A stretch of 64,000 bases of DNA from Sediminispirochaeta smaragdinae DSM 11293 (lineage in GTDB: Bacteria > Spirochaetota > Spirochaetia > DSM-16054 > Sediminispirochaetaceae), in contig NC_014364.1 in assembly GCF_000143985.1 (NCBI RefSeq), positions 2,914,001 through 2,978,000 of the forward strand, read 5' to 3'. Each line of letters starts with the position of its first letter. Position 1 is the first letter of the stretch. This document shows positions 8,277-17,175 of the stretch, piece by piece. The notes beneath the pieces are model-generated. The model ran no database searches. It was not told the origin of the DNA and saw nothing but the letters and a program-made list of their open reading frames with translations. The position numbers and the translations under genes are program-made.

Positions 8277-9257
8277 TTAGATCATGGTGGCGGCCATAAT
8301 CGCCTTCATGATGTGAAGACGATTTTCGGCCTCGTCGAATACTACGGAATGGGGTCCGTCCACCACTTCGCTGGTCACTTCGATGTCCCGGTCGTAGGGC
8401 ATGCAGTGCATATAAATCGAATCCCTGGATGCCATGTTCATCCGCCGCTGGTCTACGACCCAACCGGGGTTCTTGTCGATAAGAGCCAGGCCTTCCTTCT
8501 CGTCTTCGGTGTAGACGATGGGGCCCCATCCCTTTGCGTAGATGATGTCCGCACCTTCGGCAGCAGCATCCATGCTGTCCACAACCTCGAACTTGGTACC
8601 GGCAGCCTCTGCATTGGCCTTCGCGGTCTCCATGATTTCGGGTTTCAGCTTGAACTCAGGGGGATGGGCCAGGGTTACATCGAGGCCGAAACGGGGCATA
8701 GCGAGAACCAGAGACTGGGCCATGGAAAGGGGCCTGATGTAATTGGGTGCACTGGTCCAGCTGACGCAGATTCTACGCCCCCGTAGTTCGTTGTTGAACT
8801 TCTCCTTGATGGTCATGATGTCCGCAAGAACCTGGGTGGGATGGTAATCTTCACACTGCATGTTCACCACGGGAATCTTGGACCATTTGGCGATCTCCCG
8901 CATGTAGGCGTTTCCGGTACCGAATGTCTTGCGAATACCGAGCCCCTCACCATAGCGCTCAAGGACCTTAACGGTGTCCTTTGCGGTCTCTCCATGGTCG
9001 ATCTGGGTCGCTTTTGGGGTAAGAAAGTGAGCATGTCCGCCAAGCTGGTGAATACCGGCTTCAAAGGCGTTCCTTGTTCTGGTCGATTCTTCAAAAAAAA
9101 GCATGAAGAAGGTCTTGGCCAGAAGCAGGGTGTTATGAGGGATGCCGAGCTGCCGCTCCTGTTTGAGCCGGGAAGCAACGGCGAGAAGCTGCTCCAATTC
9201 GGGGAGCGTCCAGTCCTGAGTCGAAATCAGATGTTTTCCTTTTAGATTGTTGTACAT
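8277..9257 (-). CDS. YgeW-like carbamoyltransferase
   Basis: A 326-residue member of the aspartate/ornithine carbamoyltransferase fold. FFEESTRTRNAFE carries the STRTR carbamoyl-phosphate loop (about residue 55), QCEDYHPTQVLAD matches the HPxQ motif, and YMHCMPYDRD gives the HCxP motif. GNAYMRE and RFGLDVTLAHPPEF closely recall E. coli YgeW, a carbamoyltransferase of unresolved substrate. E. coli YgeW is about seventy residues longer. The ATG at 9257 follows AAGGAG by eight bases. YgeW genes typically sit with molybdenum hydroxylases, hydantoinase and YgeY hydrolases in selenium-linked purine catabolic clusters, as here, suggesting phosphorolysis of a carbamoyl (ureido) breakdown product. That role is inference. 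Confidence 0.8.
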   Translation of the reverse strand: MYNNLKGKHLISTQDWTLPELEQLLAVASRLKQERQLGIPHNTLLLAKTFFMLFFEESTRTRNAFEAGIHQLGGHAHFLTPKATQIDHGETAKDTVKVLERYGEGLGIRKTFGTGNAYMREIAKWSKIPVVNMQCEDYHPTQVLADIMTIKEKFNNELRGRRICVSWTSAPNYIRPLSMAQSLVLAMPRFGLDVTLAHPPEFKLKPEIMETAKANAEAAGTKFEVVDSMDAAAEGADIIYAKGWGPIVYTEDEKEGLALIDKNPGWVVDQRRMNMASRDSIYMHCMPYDRDIEVTSEVVDGPHSVVFDEAENRLHIMKAIMAATMI

Positions 9258-9319
9258 ACACACATCTCCTTAAAATCTAAATATGCTTTGAAGCCGCTAC
9301 GCCTCGCATTTTACCGTGT

Positions 9320-9811
9320 TTAATGACGCCTTTTGGCGGCAAGCATGTTTCTTGCAGCCAGCCTGATTGCATCGACAATCTGTTTGTAACCGGTACATCG
9401 ACAGAGATTTCCGCTGATGGCCTGCTTGATCTCCTCGTCGCTCGGTTCCAGGGTCGTATTCAGCAATTCCAGGGAACTCATGATCATACCGGGGGTACAA
9501 AAACCGCACTGGATTGCTCCGGCATCGATGAAGGCCTTTTGAAGGGGATGGAGTTCCCCATCGCTTCCGTTCACCCCTTCGATGGTAAGGATATCCGCCC
9601 CCCTCGCCTGTCCCGCAAGTACCATACAGGAGTTGACCTTCTTTCCATTCATCAGGACGGTGCAGGCCCCGCATTCACCAATACCGCAGCCCTCTTTCGT
9701 CCCTGTCAATCCAAGCTGATCCCGCAACACATCCAGCAGTCTGGCGCTTGGCGCACAATTCACATGGTATTCTTTTCCGTTCACCCGGAAGTCCACAGCA
9801 ATATCTTCCAC
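9320..9811 (-). CDS. 2Fe-2S subunit of a second molybdenum hydroxylase
   Basis: A 163-residue protein with both 2Fe-2S motif sets ([19 protein letters not shown] and CRCTGY), homologous to the copy at 7722-8213. The start is a GTG at 9811 preceded by GGAGGAATAGAA; the ribosome site lies in the end of the FAD subunit gene, whose stop is two bases upstream. With the FAD subunit (9814-10683) and the large subunit (10696-12993) it completes a three-subunit molybdo-flavin dehydrogenase of the E. coli XdhD/YgfM or XdhABC kind. Confidence 0.93.
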   Translation of the reverse strand: MEDIAVDFRVNGKEYHVNCAPSARLLDVLRDQLGLTGTKEGCGIGECGACTVLMNGKKVNSCMVLAGQARGADILTIEGVNGSDGELHPLQKAFIDAGAIQCGFCTPGMIMSSLELLNTTLEPSDEEIKQAISGNLCRCTGYKQIVDAIRLAARNMLAAKRRH

Positions 9812-9813
9812 TT

Positions 9814-10683
9814 CTATTCCTCCAGAGCCAGAGCACGGGCTATATTCCGGCTGACAAGTTTTTCCACCACAGGCTTTTTATAGTCGGTAGACCAACGAAT
9901 ACCGCCCTTTTCAATCATATAGGCCGCAGCCGCCAGCCCCGCCTCTTTCAAGAGCCCTTCATCTCCCCTCTTGCCTATCAGCATCTGTTCCACCGTCGGA
10001 AAACGGCTGGTTGTAGGAAGGGCGGAACCGATGGCAAGTCGCATCTCCTGTATCATGCCGGAAGCATCCTGCAAGGCAACAACGGCAAAGTTAAGCCTGC
10101 TTTTTGCAACGGCCTTTCGGCGAATCAATTTCTCAAAACTTGCCCCGTATCCATCCACAATGGAGGGGAAACGGATCTCCGTCACCAGCTCACCGGGATG
10201 TACATCGCTTTTCTTTGGGCCCGGGAAAAAATCGACAATGGGAACCTCCCGCCGTCCGGCCACGGACTCAAGAACGACGCATGCATCAAGAACCATGAGA
10301 GCAGGAACCGTATCCGCACATTGGGCAGCCGTTACGATGTTGCCGCCGATGGTGCCACGATTCCTGATCTGGGGAGATCCCACAGAGGCACTGGCATCCT
10401 GAAGAATCAATGACTCATGAAGGACCAGCTCGCTGGCGGCAATCTGTGCATGGGTGGTGCCCGCACCGATTCGCAGCCATGTGCCCTCTTTTTTAATATA
10501 GGAAAGCTCCGGAATCCTACTGATGTCGATCAGGGCATGGGCCCCTCCGGGAAGCCTTCCCTCCCGAATTCCGATCATAAGGTCGGTGCCACCTGCAACC
10601 GGGCGGGCCTTTGAACCATATTTGTCCAAAAGAGAAAGAACTTCATTCTTATTTTTCGCCGCTAAAAATTCCATATCAACCAT
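9814..10683 (-). CDS. FAD-binding subunit of a molybdenum hydroxylase (YgfM/XdhB-like)
   Basis: A 289-residue subunit of the CO dehydrogenase/xanthine dehydrogenase flavoprotein family. RPVAGGTDLMIGIREG (about residue 28) binds the FAD pyrophosphate, and ASVGSPQIRNRGTIGGN (about 100) is the second flavin motif with AAQCADTVPAL after it; the C-terminal CO_deh_flav domain follows. The start at 10683 has a GGGGAG ribosome site. It is the only FAD subunit among five molybdenum hydroxylase genes here, so it may serve both large subunits. Confidence 0.92.
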   Translation of the reverse strand: MVDMEFLAAKNKNEVLSLLDKYGSKARPVAGGTDLMIGIREGRLPGGAHALIDISRIPELSYIKKEGTWLRIGAGTTHAQIAASELVLHESLILQDASASVGSPQIRNRGTIGGNIVTAAQCADTVPALMVLDACVVLESVAGRREVPIVDFFPGPKKSDVHPGELVTEIRFPSIVDGYGASFEKLIRRKAVAKSRLNFAVVALQDASGMIQEMRLAIGSALPTTSRFPTVEQMLIGKRGDEGLLKEAGLAAAAYMIEKGGIRWSTDYKKPVVEKLVSRNIARALALEE

Positions 10684-10695
10684 GTTCAGCTCCCC

Positions 10696-12993
10696 TCATT
10701 TGGTCAGATTTCTACCGATCAGCACCCGCTCAAGATTGAGGGGAAGCTCCCGAATTCGCCGGCCCGTTGCAAACATGAGGGCGTTGGCTATGCTCGGGGC
10801 GGCAAGTTCGATTCCGATTTCACCGACGCCCTTAGCCCCGAAGGGGCCGATATTGTCATCGGTCTCGTACAGTTTCAGATCAAAAACAGGAAGGTCGGCC
10901 GCCGTAGGAATCATATAATCGTCAAAGTTGCGGGAAAGCAGCACACCATCTTTGCTTTCCATATCTTCCATGATGGCATAGCCGATTCCCTGCATAAAGC
11001 CGCCGATCAGCTGCCCTTCTACCTGCTGGGGATTGATGGCCCGCCCCAGTTCGTAACTGAGGGCAACATGATCGACGCTTATCCGGCCGGTATCGGTGTC
11101 CACCGAGATATCGCTCACGGCCACACCGTAGATGTAACTGGGATAGGCGTTTCCCCGCCCGGTGGCATGATCGAGGTGTTCAGGGCCCGGCGTATGCCAG
11201 CCCTGGGCACTAAGCGTTACACCCAGGCCCTGAAGACAGCGAAGTACAAGGTCGTCAAAGCCGATCTCAAGTTCCTTTCGCTCTTTGTGACTCACCACCT
11301 CATGCTCGATCTCAAGATCTGCTGGATCAACCCCCCAGTCCTCTGCAGCTACCTTGAGCATTCGGTCTTTGAGCTTCTGGGCAGCCAGCATAACCGCTTT
11401 GCCCCCGGCCAGGGTGCCTCTGCTGGCAACGGTAGGCCCTCCATCCATGGTGACGCTGGTGTCGCTGGTGGAGAAGGTCATGCGATCGAGTCCGACGCCA
11501 AGCACCTCTGCGGCGATCTGGGCATGAACGGTTCGCATTCCCTGCCCCATCTCGATCAGATCGCTCTGGATGTTGATGCTGCCGTCTTTATCTATGGTGA
11601 TGGTTGCACCGGCACAGTCGATTCCCTCGCCTCCAAGCCCAGTGCCCCGAAAGGTGATGGACATGCCGATTCCCCTCTTGATCACCTTCGACTCTTTGTT
11701 AAAGGCAGCAAAACGCTTTCGCTTTTCATCCCAGTCGGCACGGGTACAGGTATCCCGTATCATCTCGGCAAGGGGTACCTCAATCTCGCCGGGCTTGAGA
11801 ATCTGCCCCGTGGCGATCTCATCCCCCGCCTTCAGACAGTTCTTCAGCCTGAAATCCCGGGGGTCCATCTTCAGGTATTCGGCGATCTCGTCCATCAGCG
11901 ACTCATTGGCAAATACGATCTGAGGAGCGGAAAAGCCACGATAGGCCCCGCCGTAGATGGTATTGCTATAAATTCCGTAGACATCGGTTTTAACATTGGG
12001 CGAGTAATAGGCACCGGCGGCATGAACCGAACCTCGCCAGTTGGCGAACATCGCCTTGTTGTTGTAGGCCCCCCCCTGGGTATAGATGGCATCTTCGACG
12101 GCGGTGATACTTCCGTCGGCCTTGACCCCAACCTTATAGTTGCAAAGGTACGCGTGTCGCTTGCAGCTTTCGGCAAAACACTCTTCGCGGGTCAGCACCA
12201 TCTTAACGGGGCGCCCTGTCTTCAGGGCAAGAACCGAACATCTGGCAGCCATGGACATGACGGATTCGTCCTTCCCGCCGAAGCTACCGCCGATGGTTCC
12301 CTGAATCACTCGAACCTGGCTCAATTTAAGACCGAGGACCTTTGCCACGTTCTCCCTGATAGAATAGGGATTCTGGATCGATCCGTGAATTTCCACACCG
12401 ATACGGTAAGGATCAGGAAGGGCGATAATGACCTCGGGCTCAATATAGGCCTGATCGGCGAACTGGGTACGGTAACTTTGTTCAAAGACATGATCGGCCT
12501 CGGCAAAGCCCTTTTGAACATCCCCCATATACATGGGATAATGGCTGCTTTCGATAACATTATCCGGAAGATCATCATGGACCTTCAGGTTTGCCTCGAT
12601 TCCCGCATCCACGCTCCAGACGCCGGGCAGCGTTTCGTATTCCACCTCGACCAGGGCCGCAGCTTGGCTTGCCACATCCTTGGTTTCCGCAGCCACAACA
12701 GCAACGCCGTCACCTATGTACTTCACCTCATGATCGGCAAGAACAGGAAAACGACCGAACATAACATTGGTGGCAGGAACATCACGGGCGGTAATAACCG
12801 CAGCAACACCGGGAAGCGCCTCAGCCTTCGAGGTATCGATCTTTATGATCTTTGCATGGGGATATGCCGCATAGACGGTCTTTGCATAGAGCTGATGCCC
12901 AAAGTTGACATCACCGACATATTTGACACGCCCTGTCACCTTCTCAAAAGCATCCAGTCTGTTGACTGGTTTATTTACTACCTGATACTTCAC
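10696..12993 (-). CDS. Xanthine dehydrogenase family molybdopterin-binding subunit (second copy)
   Basis: A 765-residue large molybdenum hydroxylase subunit with GGSFGGKDESV (cofactor loop), GAYRGFSAPQ, GMGIEMGQG-type substrate-channel region (LIEMGQGMRTV), and GAKGVGEIGIELA with the catalytic glutamate near the C terminus. The start is a GTG at 12993; AGGAGG lies nine bases upstream, inside the 3' end of the hydantoinase gene, which it follows by three bases. It differs clearly from the copy at 5363-7729, so the two probably act on different heterocycles, or on successive steps. Xanthine, nicotinate-like or hypoxanthine substrates are possible; sequence alone does not decide. Confidence 0.9.
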   Translation of the reverse strand: MKYQVVNKPVNRLDAFEKVTGRVKYVGDVNFGHQLYAKTVYAAYPHAKIIKIDTSKAEALPGVAAVITARDVPATNVMFGRFPVLADHEVKYIGDGVAVVAAETKDVASQAAALVEVEYETLPGVWSVDAGIEANLKVHDDLPDNVIESSHYPMYMGDVQKGFAEADHVFEQSYRTQFADQAYIEPEVIIALPDPYRIGVEIHGSIQNPYSIRENVAKVLGLKLSQVRVIQGTIGGSFGGKDESVMSMAARCSVLALKTGRPVKMVLTREECFAESCKRHAYLCNYKVGVKADGSITAVEDAIYTQGGAYNNKAMFANWRGSVHAAGAYYSPNVKTDVYGIYSNTIYGGAYRGFSAPQIVFANESLMDEIAEYLKMDPRDFRLKNCLKAGDEIATGQILKPGEIEVPLAEMIRDTCTRADWDEKRKRFAAFNKESKVIKRGIGMSITFRGTGLGGEGIDCAGATITIDKDGSINIQSDLIEMGQGMRTVHAQIAAEVLGVGLDRMTFSTSDTSVTMDGGPTVASRGTLAGGKAVMLAAQKLKDRMLKVAAEDWGVDPADLEIEHEVVSHKERKELEIGFDDLVLRCLQGLGVTLSAQGWHTPGPEHLDHATGRGNAYPSYIYGVAVSDISVDTDTGRISVDHVALSYELGRAINPQQVEGQLIGGFMQGIGYAIMEDMESKDGVLLSRNFDDYMIPTAADLPVFDLKLYETDDNIGPFGAKGVGEIGIELAAPSIANALMFATGRRIRELPLNLERVLIGRNLTK

Positions 12994-12996
12994 CCT

Positions 12997-14385
12997 TCAT
13001 CCCCTCCTGTAGAGCTCCGGAAGTCCTGCGGCAAGGAACTGGCCGCTTCCGGCTTTTCCATGATAGATACCGTCGGAGACAATCAGTGTTCCCCGAAATA
13101 TGGTGGCTTCGACCATCCCCTTTACCTTCCAGCCGTTGTAGGGAGTATAGCCGGCTGCGGTATGCTGACGCTCATCGGTAAGAACCACCTCTTTTTCCGG
13201 ATCGAAAATAACAAGATCGGCATCGCTGCCTTCGGCAATCAAGCCCTTGCGAGGGTACAGCCCAAAGGCCTTTGCCGGCATCTCGGAAAGGAGGGAGACC
13301 ATGCGCTCCAGGGAAATACGCCCCTTGCCTACTCCTTCCGTGTGAACCAGGGGCAGAAGTTCCTCGCTGCCGGGAATACCGGGAAGAATGGTGAGAACCG
13401 AATCGGAGGCCATTTTCTGTTCCCTGGTGAAGGAGCAGTGGTCCGTGGCAATGATATCGATGTTCCCCGCCTCAAGGCCCTTCCAAAGGGCTGCATTATC
13501 CTCCGGCCGCCTTAATGGCGGCGTCATGATATACTTCTGAGCTTCCGGCCTGGAAAGGAGATCGTTGTCAAGGAGAAGATAATGGGGGGTTGTCTCTATC
13601 ATCATCCGAACCCCCTTCCCTTTCAACTCACATACGGCATCGTAGCCCCGGCTTGAGGAGAGGTGCACGATATAGATCGGCATGGAAACCGAATGTGCAA
13701 GTTCCCCTATCTTCTTTATCGCACGGTATTCCGACTCCGAGGGACGAAGCACGGGATGCATGGAGGGAGGTAGAGGGCGGCCCTCGTATTCCGCCTCCAA
13801 CTCCTCTATCATGTCGTCGTCTTCTGCGTGCACGCTCACCATCATCTGAAGGTCTCGGCACGCTTCGAAAAGCCGTCTGAGACCGCTTTCATCAATCAGA
13901 TACCCTTCCCGTTTATAGGTCGTAAAGATCTTGACAGTGGTAACACCCAGCGCCTTGAGGTGCTGTAACTCTTTTTCGATTCCGTCATGCACGGTATAGA
14001 CAGATTGATGGAGGGCAAAGTCACAGGCCATTCCCTCCCTCATCGCCGCTATTCGTTCGCTGCTGGACTCTTGTAAACGCTTCCCCGCTTCCTGATCTGC
14101 AAAATCAATTACCGTGGTCACCCCGCCGAAGGCTGCGGCACGGCTGCCTTCGAAAAAGCTATCCGCCGTTACGGTTCCGCGGCTTTCCAGATGGTAATGG
14201 GTGTGGGCATCGATAATACCGGGAAAGATAAGCTTACCGGAAGCATCGATGCATGTGGCACCGGCGGCCTCCTCGCTGCCAGCAAGATCTCCGATTGCGG
14301 CAATCTTCTCTCCATCGATCAAAAGATCGGCCCTGGTTTTCCCGAGGGGCGAGACGATCGTTCCACCACAAATTAAGCTTTTCAT
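12997..14385 (-). CDS. Dihydropyrimidinase / hydantoinase (HyuA-like)
   Basis: A 462-residue cyclic amidohydrolase. DAHTHYHL gives the metal-binding HxH (about residue 60), TVKIFTTYK holds the lysine that is carbamylated in the family (about 150), VSVHAEDDD and IVHLSS supply the further histidine ligands, and ATDHCSF the catalytic aspartate. The family opens the ring of dihydropyrimidines or hydantoins. It overlaps the upstream PreA-like gene by four bases and is followed closely by the molybdenum hydroxylase genes. E. coli hyuA lies in the same kind of cluster with ygeW, ygeY and xdhD. A role in reductive opening of purine- or pyrimidine-derived rings is likely. Confidence 0.87.
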   Translation of the reverse strand: MKSLICGGTIVSPLGKTRADLLIDGEKIAAIGDLAGSEEAAGATCIDASGKLIFPGIIDAHTHYHLESRGTVTADSFFEGSRAAAFGGVTTVIDFADQEAGKRLQESSSERIAAMREGMACDFALHQSVYTVHDGIEKELQHLKALGVTTVKIFTTYKREGYLIDESGLRRLFEACRDLQMMVSVHAEDDDMIEELEAEYEGRPLPPSMHPVLRPSESEYRAIKKIGELAHSVSMPIYIVHLSSSRGYDAVCELKGKGVRMMIETTPHYLLLDNDLLSRPEAQKYIMTPPLRRPEDNAALWKGLEAGNIDIIATDHCSFTREQKMASDSVLTILPGIPGSEELLPLVHTEGVGKGRISLERMVSLLSEMPAKAFGLYPRKGLIAEGSDADLVIFDPEKEVVLTDERQHTAAGYTPYNGWKVKGMVEATIFRGTLIVSDGIYHGKAGSGQFLAAGLPELYRRG

Positions 14386-15470
14386 CCTGTCACCTCACTT
14401 CTTGAAAGGGCACCTGTGGGACATGCAGTTACACACAGGCCGCAATAGCGGCACATCGACCGATCAAGATTCATCTGTCTGCCCACCATACTTCGGGCCT
14501 CATAGGGGCAGACCGTAACACAGCGTCCACATTCGGTGCAGATATCCGGGTTATAGGAAAATGAGAATTTCGTGCTGTTCTCTCCCGACCGCAGATAGGG
14601 TTGGGAATAGCCCGATATCTCGGACAAAGAAGAGAAGCCAAGCTTCTCCGCCAGGGAAATAATCTTCTTGTTTAGTGTTCCCAGGGCCTTGGTACCACGA
14701 ATAATCGGGTAGCTGCAGACCCCAACGGCGCTGGCGCCTGCCATCATCATCTCCACCGCATCTTCGGCGTTCATCACCCCGCCGAGCCCAATGATGGGCT
14801 TATCGGTTTTCGCGGCAATCTCGGCGACATAACTCAGTGCAATAGGTTTTATGGCGGCCCCGCTCAGCCAGCCTTCCCCGTGGGCTCCACCAAGCATCGG
14901 GCGCCCGGTTTTGATGTCGATACGCAAGACAGGCCCCAAGGAATCCATGGCCGTTATGCCGTCGACCCCAAGCCTGAGCGTATCGATGGCAGCTGAAACG
15001 GCATCGGGCCAGTTTGGGCTGATTTTTACAAAAACAGGTTTATCGGTCAGGCGCTTCGCCCGCACAACCATCTCTCGAATGGTCTCTTCACGATAGCTGA
15101 CAAGCTCGATCATATCGGCGCCGGCCCGATCGACATCACAGATCCAGTGGTCCACCGCTTCGGGGGTATACCCGATACTGCCGATCACCACGACCCCTGC
15201 GGCCTTTGCCCGAGGAATCTCTTGATCAATCCACTGACGGGCAGGAAAATCGGACCATTTTTCAGCATTTACAAGGCTTTTTGCATCAGATAACGCAATA
15301 TGAGGAAAAGGATTATCAGCCGCCTGATCACGAATGGTTTTAGTCACGACGGCCCCGGCCCCGTGATTGAAAGCACGAATCATACCCTCGGCGCCGTAGC
15401 TAATGGGCCCCGATCCTACAATAAGCGGACTCTTTAATCTGATACCGCACAAGTCAATGGAAAGATCCAT
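14382..15470 (-). CDS. PreA-like dihydropyrimidine/dihydroorotate dehydrogenase with ferredoxin tail
   Basis: A 362-residue protein. Residues about 1-290 form an FMN-binding TIM barrel of the dihydroorotate dehydrogenase family (SPLIVGSGPIS at the start, GVDGITAMDSLGP, GLGGVMNAEDAVEMMMAGA for phosphate binding). Residues about 310-355 hold two 4Fe-4S motifs, CTECGRCVTVCP and CRYCGLCVTACP. This arrangement is that of PreA, the catalytic subunit of NAD-dependent dihydropyrimidine dehydrogenase, but no PreT partner is adjacent. It heads the hydantoinase-molybdenum hydroxylase operon and overlaps the hydantoinase by four bases. It probably oxidises or reduces a pyrimidine-like ring before or after the hydantoinase step. 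Confidence 0.83.
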   Translation of the reverse strand: MDLSIDLCGIRLKSPLIVGSGPISYGAEGMIRAFNHGAGAVVTKTIRDQAADNPFPHIALSDAKSLVNAEKWSDFPARQWIDQEIPRAKAAGVVVIGSIGYTPEAVDHWICDVDRAGADMIELVSYREETIREMVVRAKRLTDKPVFVKISPNWPDAVSAAIDTLRLGVDGITAMDSLGPVLRIDIKTGRPMLGGAHGEGWLSGAAIKPIALSYVAEIAAKTDKPIIGLGGVMNAEDAVEMMMAGASAVGVCSYPIIRGTKALGTLNKKIISLAEKLGFSSLSEISGYSQPYLRSGENSTKFSFSYNPDICTECGRCVTVCPYEARSMVGRQMNLDRSMCRYCGLCVTACPTGALSRSEVTG

Positions 15471-15551
15471 GGGTGTTCCCCCTTCCTGGTAAGGATTGCT
15501 TCCGCTTGTCGATGCTTTTCACTTCCGTGGGCAAGCGAAAACAGTGGCAAA

Positions 15552-15588
15552 CGGAACGGCTAAGGTATAACCAAAGGAGTCCGTTCCG
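15552..15588. repeat. Inverted repeat upstream of the PreA-like operon
   Basis: CGGAACGG (15552-15559) and CCGTTCCG (15581-15588) are a perfect eight-base inverted repeat with a 21-base spacer in the gap before the PreA-like gene. A TTGACA hexamer on the minus strand (15640-15645) lies upstream, but I see no good -10 partner at 17 bases. It may be an operator or an RNA hairpin in the leader. Confidence 0.4.
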
Positions 15589-15682
15589 GAAGGCTTCGGA
15601 GCACTTTCTATCTTTAATGAACACTAAGAAAGCACCTGTTGTCAAGGGTTTGAAACCGTTTTTATGCGAAACTCGTAGTTTT

Positions 15683-17155
15683 TTACCGATCAATGATCCG
15701 GTACAAATCATCGATCACCGAAACGATCTTTTTATAGCGCGGATACGCACGAGTGTAATATGTTACCGCTTCCGGATCAGACTCGATTATCCGGCGTTTG
15801 GAAAACCACGACCCGACCAATGCATCAAGGGAGGGTGAAAATCCGAGGCTCCAGGCCGCAAGCAAGGCCATGCCTCCGCTTGCACCGCCGTCGGGGGTGA
15901 GCACAAGTTCCCGGCCCAAGACCGAGGCGATGATGGATGCAAATATCGCACTTCGGGCACCGCCGCCGGCAAGCAATATCCGGCCGACCTCCCCTTCGAT
16001 CGGCTCATACCCCTCCCTCAGGCGGTAGGCGACCCCCTCCAGAAAGGCCCGAAACAAGATATCTGGTCCATGGGAGGTCTCAAGGCCTACAATGCTTTCC
16101 CGGTCACGGAGGCCCTCTTCGTCGGTCCCCCGCTGCTTGAGATGCGGTATCACAAAGACTCCGTCAGATCCGGGCGGGACCTCGGAGGCGGCGGCATCGA
16201 GTTCCCGCCACCCCTCTTTTCCCAGAAGCGTACGGTAATGCTCCATGGACTCACCACAGGAAAAAATCCTGCCGCAAAAGCTGGCACGACCCGCTCCATA
16301 GTGAGGCCCTGCGGCAATAGTTTGCAAAGGCGCCTGGACCAGGATTCTGGTGGCACTGGTGCCGAGGTAGATCATAAGATCTCCGGGAGAGACGGCTCCC
16401 TCACCTACTAATGATGCAAAGCTATCCCCACTTCCGGCGATAACGGAGCTCTCTTGTGTAACCGAAAGGAGTTCTGCAGCCTCGGGACTAAGTTCCCCTA
16501 CCCGTGCCGTAACAGGGACAGGTTTCGGAAGGATAAGAGGATCGATACCCACACGGCTACACGCATCCTCATCCCAGCTGTGGGAAGAGGCATCGAAGAT
16601 GCCGCCGTAAATCGAAGCGGTGTCGTAGTCGCAGACCATCTTCCCTGTGAGGCGATAGACAAGATAGGCATGAGGCACGAGAACCTTGGAAATCCTCGCA
16701 TACGTATCCGGTTCATGATCTTTTATCCAAAGAAGCTTCGGAAGCAGGGTTCCGAGACTGACGGGCTCATTCAAGCGCTGCTGAATCTGCTGTAGTTCCG
16801 CCCCGGCGCGAAGGTCGGTATGCATGATCCCCATCCGAACCGGGAGCCCAAAACGGTCCAAGGCGCAAAGTCCGGGAACGAAACCGGTAATCCCGATTCC
16901 CGCCAGCCTAAGGGGCCCCTTTTCTGCCATGGGTCGTGCCGCTACTTGGAGCTTGATGCTCCGGACGATATCGACGAACTCCTCCCACCAGAGAGCCACA
17001 GGATCTTGTTCCTGCCATCCCGGGTGAGGACGGTCGATTGTATGAGAACGAGAAACAGAGGCAAGCACCTGACCCGAAAGGTCACGAAGGGTCGCCTTGG
17101 CGCCGTGCGAACCTAGATCGTAGCCCAGAAAAAGCACAGGATCGATAAGGGCCAT
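15683..17155 (-). CDS. FGGY-family carbohydrate kinase
   Basis: A 490-residue kinase of the xylulokinase/gluconokinase group with an actin-like ATPase fold. The N-terminal phosphate loop is LGYDLGSHGAKATL; IGITGFVPGLCALD and the aspartate in LVGEGAVSPGDLM region follow; the second phosphate/adenosine region is LLAGGGARSAIFASI with GGASGGMAL after it. It phosphorylates a sugar or polyol. The ATG at 17155 has AAGGAGTG upstream. It is co-directional with the Zn alcohol dehydrogenase (20-base gap) and DhnA aldolase, giving a kinase-dehydrogenase-aldolase set. Which sugar is used cannot be told. Confidence 0.87.
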   Translation of the reverse strand: MALIDPVLFLGYDLGSHGAKATLRDLSGQVLASVSRSHTIDRPHPGWQEQDPVALWWEEFVDIVRSIKLQVAARPMAEKGPLRLAGIGITGFVPGLCALDRFGLPVRMGIMHTDLRAGAELQQIQQRLNEPVSLGTLLPKLLWIKDHEPDTYARISKVLVPHAYLVYRLTGKMVCDYDTASIYGGIFDASSHSWDEDACSRVGIDPLILPKPVPVTARVGELSPEAAELLSVTQESSVIAGSGDSFASLVGEGAVSPGDLMIYLGTSATRILVQAPLQTIAAGPHYGAGRASFCGRIFSCGESMEHYRTLLGKEGWRELDAAASEVPPGSDGVFVIPHLKQRGTDEEGLRDRESIVGLETSHGPDILFRAFLEGVAYRLREGYEPIEGEVGRILLAGGGARSAIFASIIASVLGRELVLTPDGGASGGMALLAAWSLGFSPSLDALVGSWFSKRRIIESDPEAVTYYTRAYPRYKKIVSVIDDLYRIIDR

Positions 17156-17175
17156 GGTGCATCACTCCTTCGAAG

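Noticed and set aside
7728-8786. Plus-strand open frame of 352 codons
   Set aside because: Antisense to the 2Fe-2S and YgeW-like genes and runs through a terminator; no domain.
11068-13515. Very long plus-strand open frame (815 codons)
   Set aside because: Antisense to the second large subunit and the hydantoinase; the translation has no family resemblance, whereas the minus strand has complete catalytic motifs.
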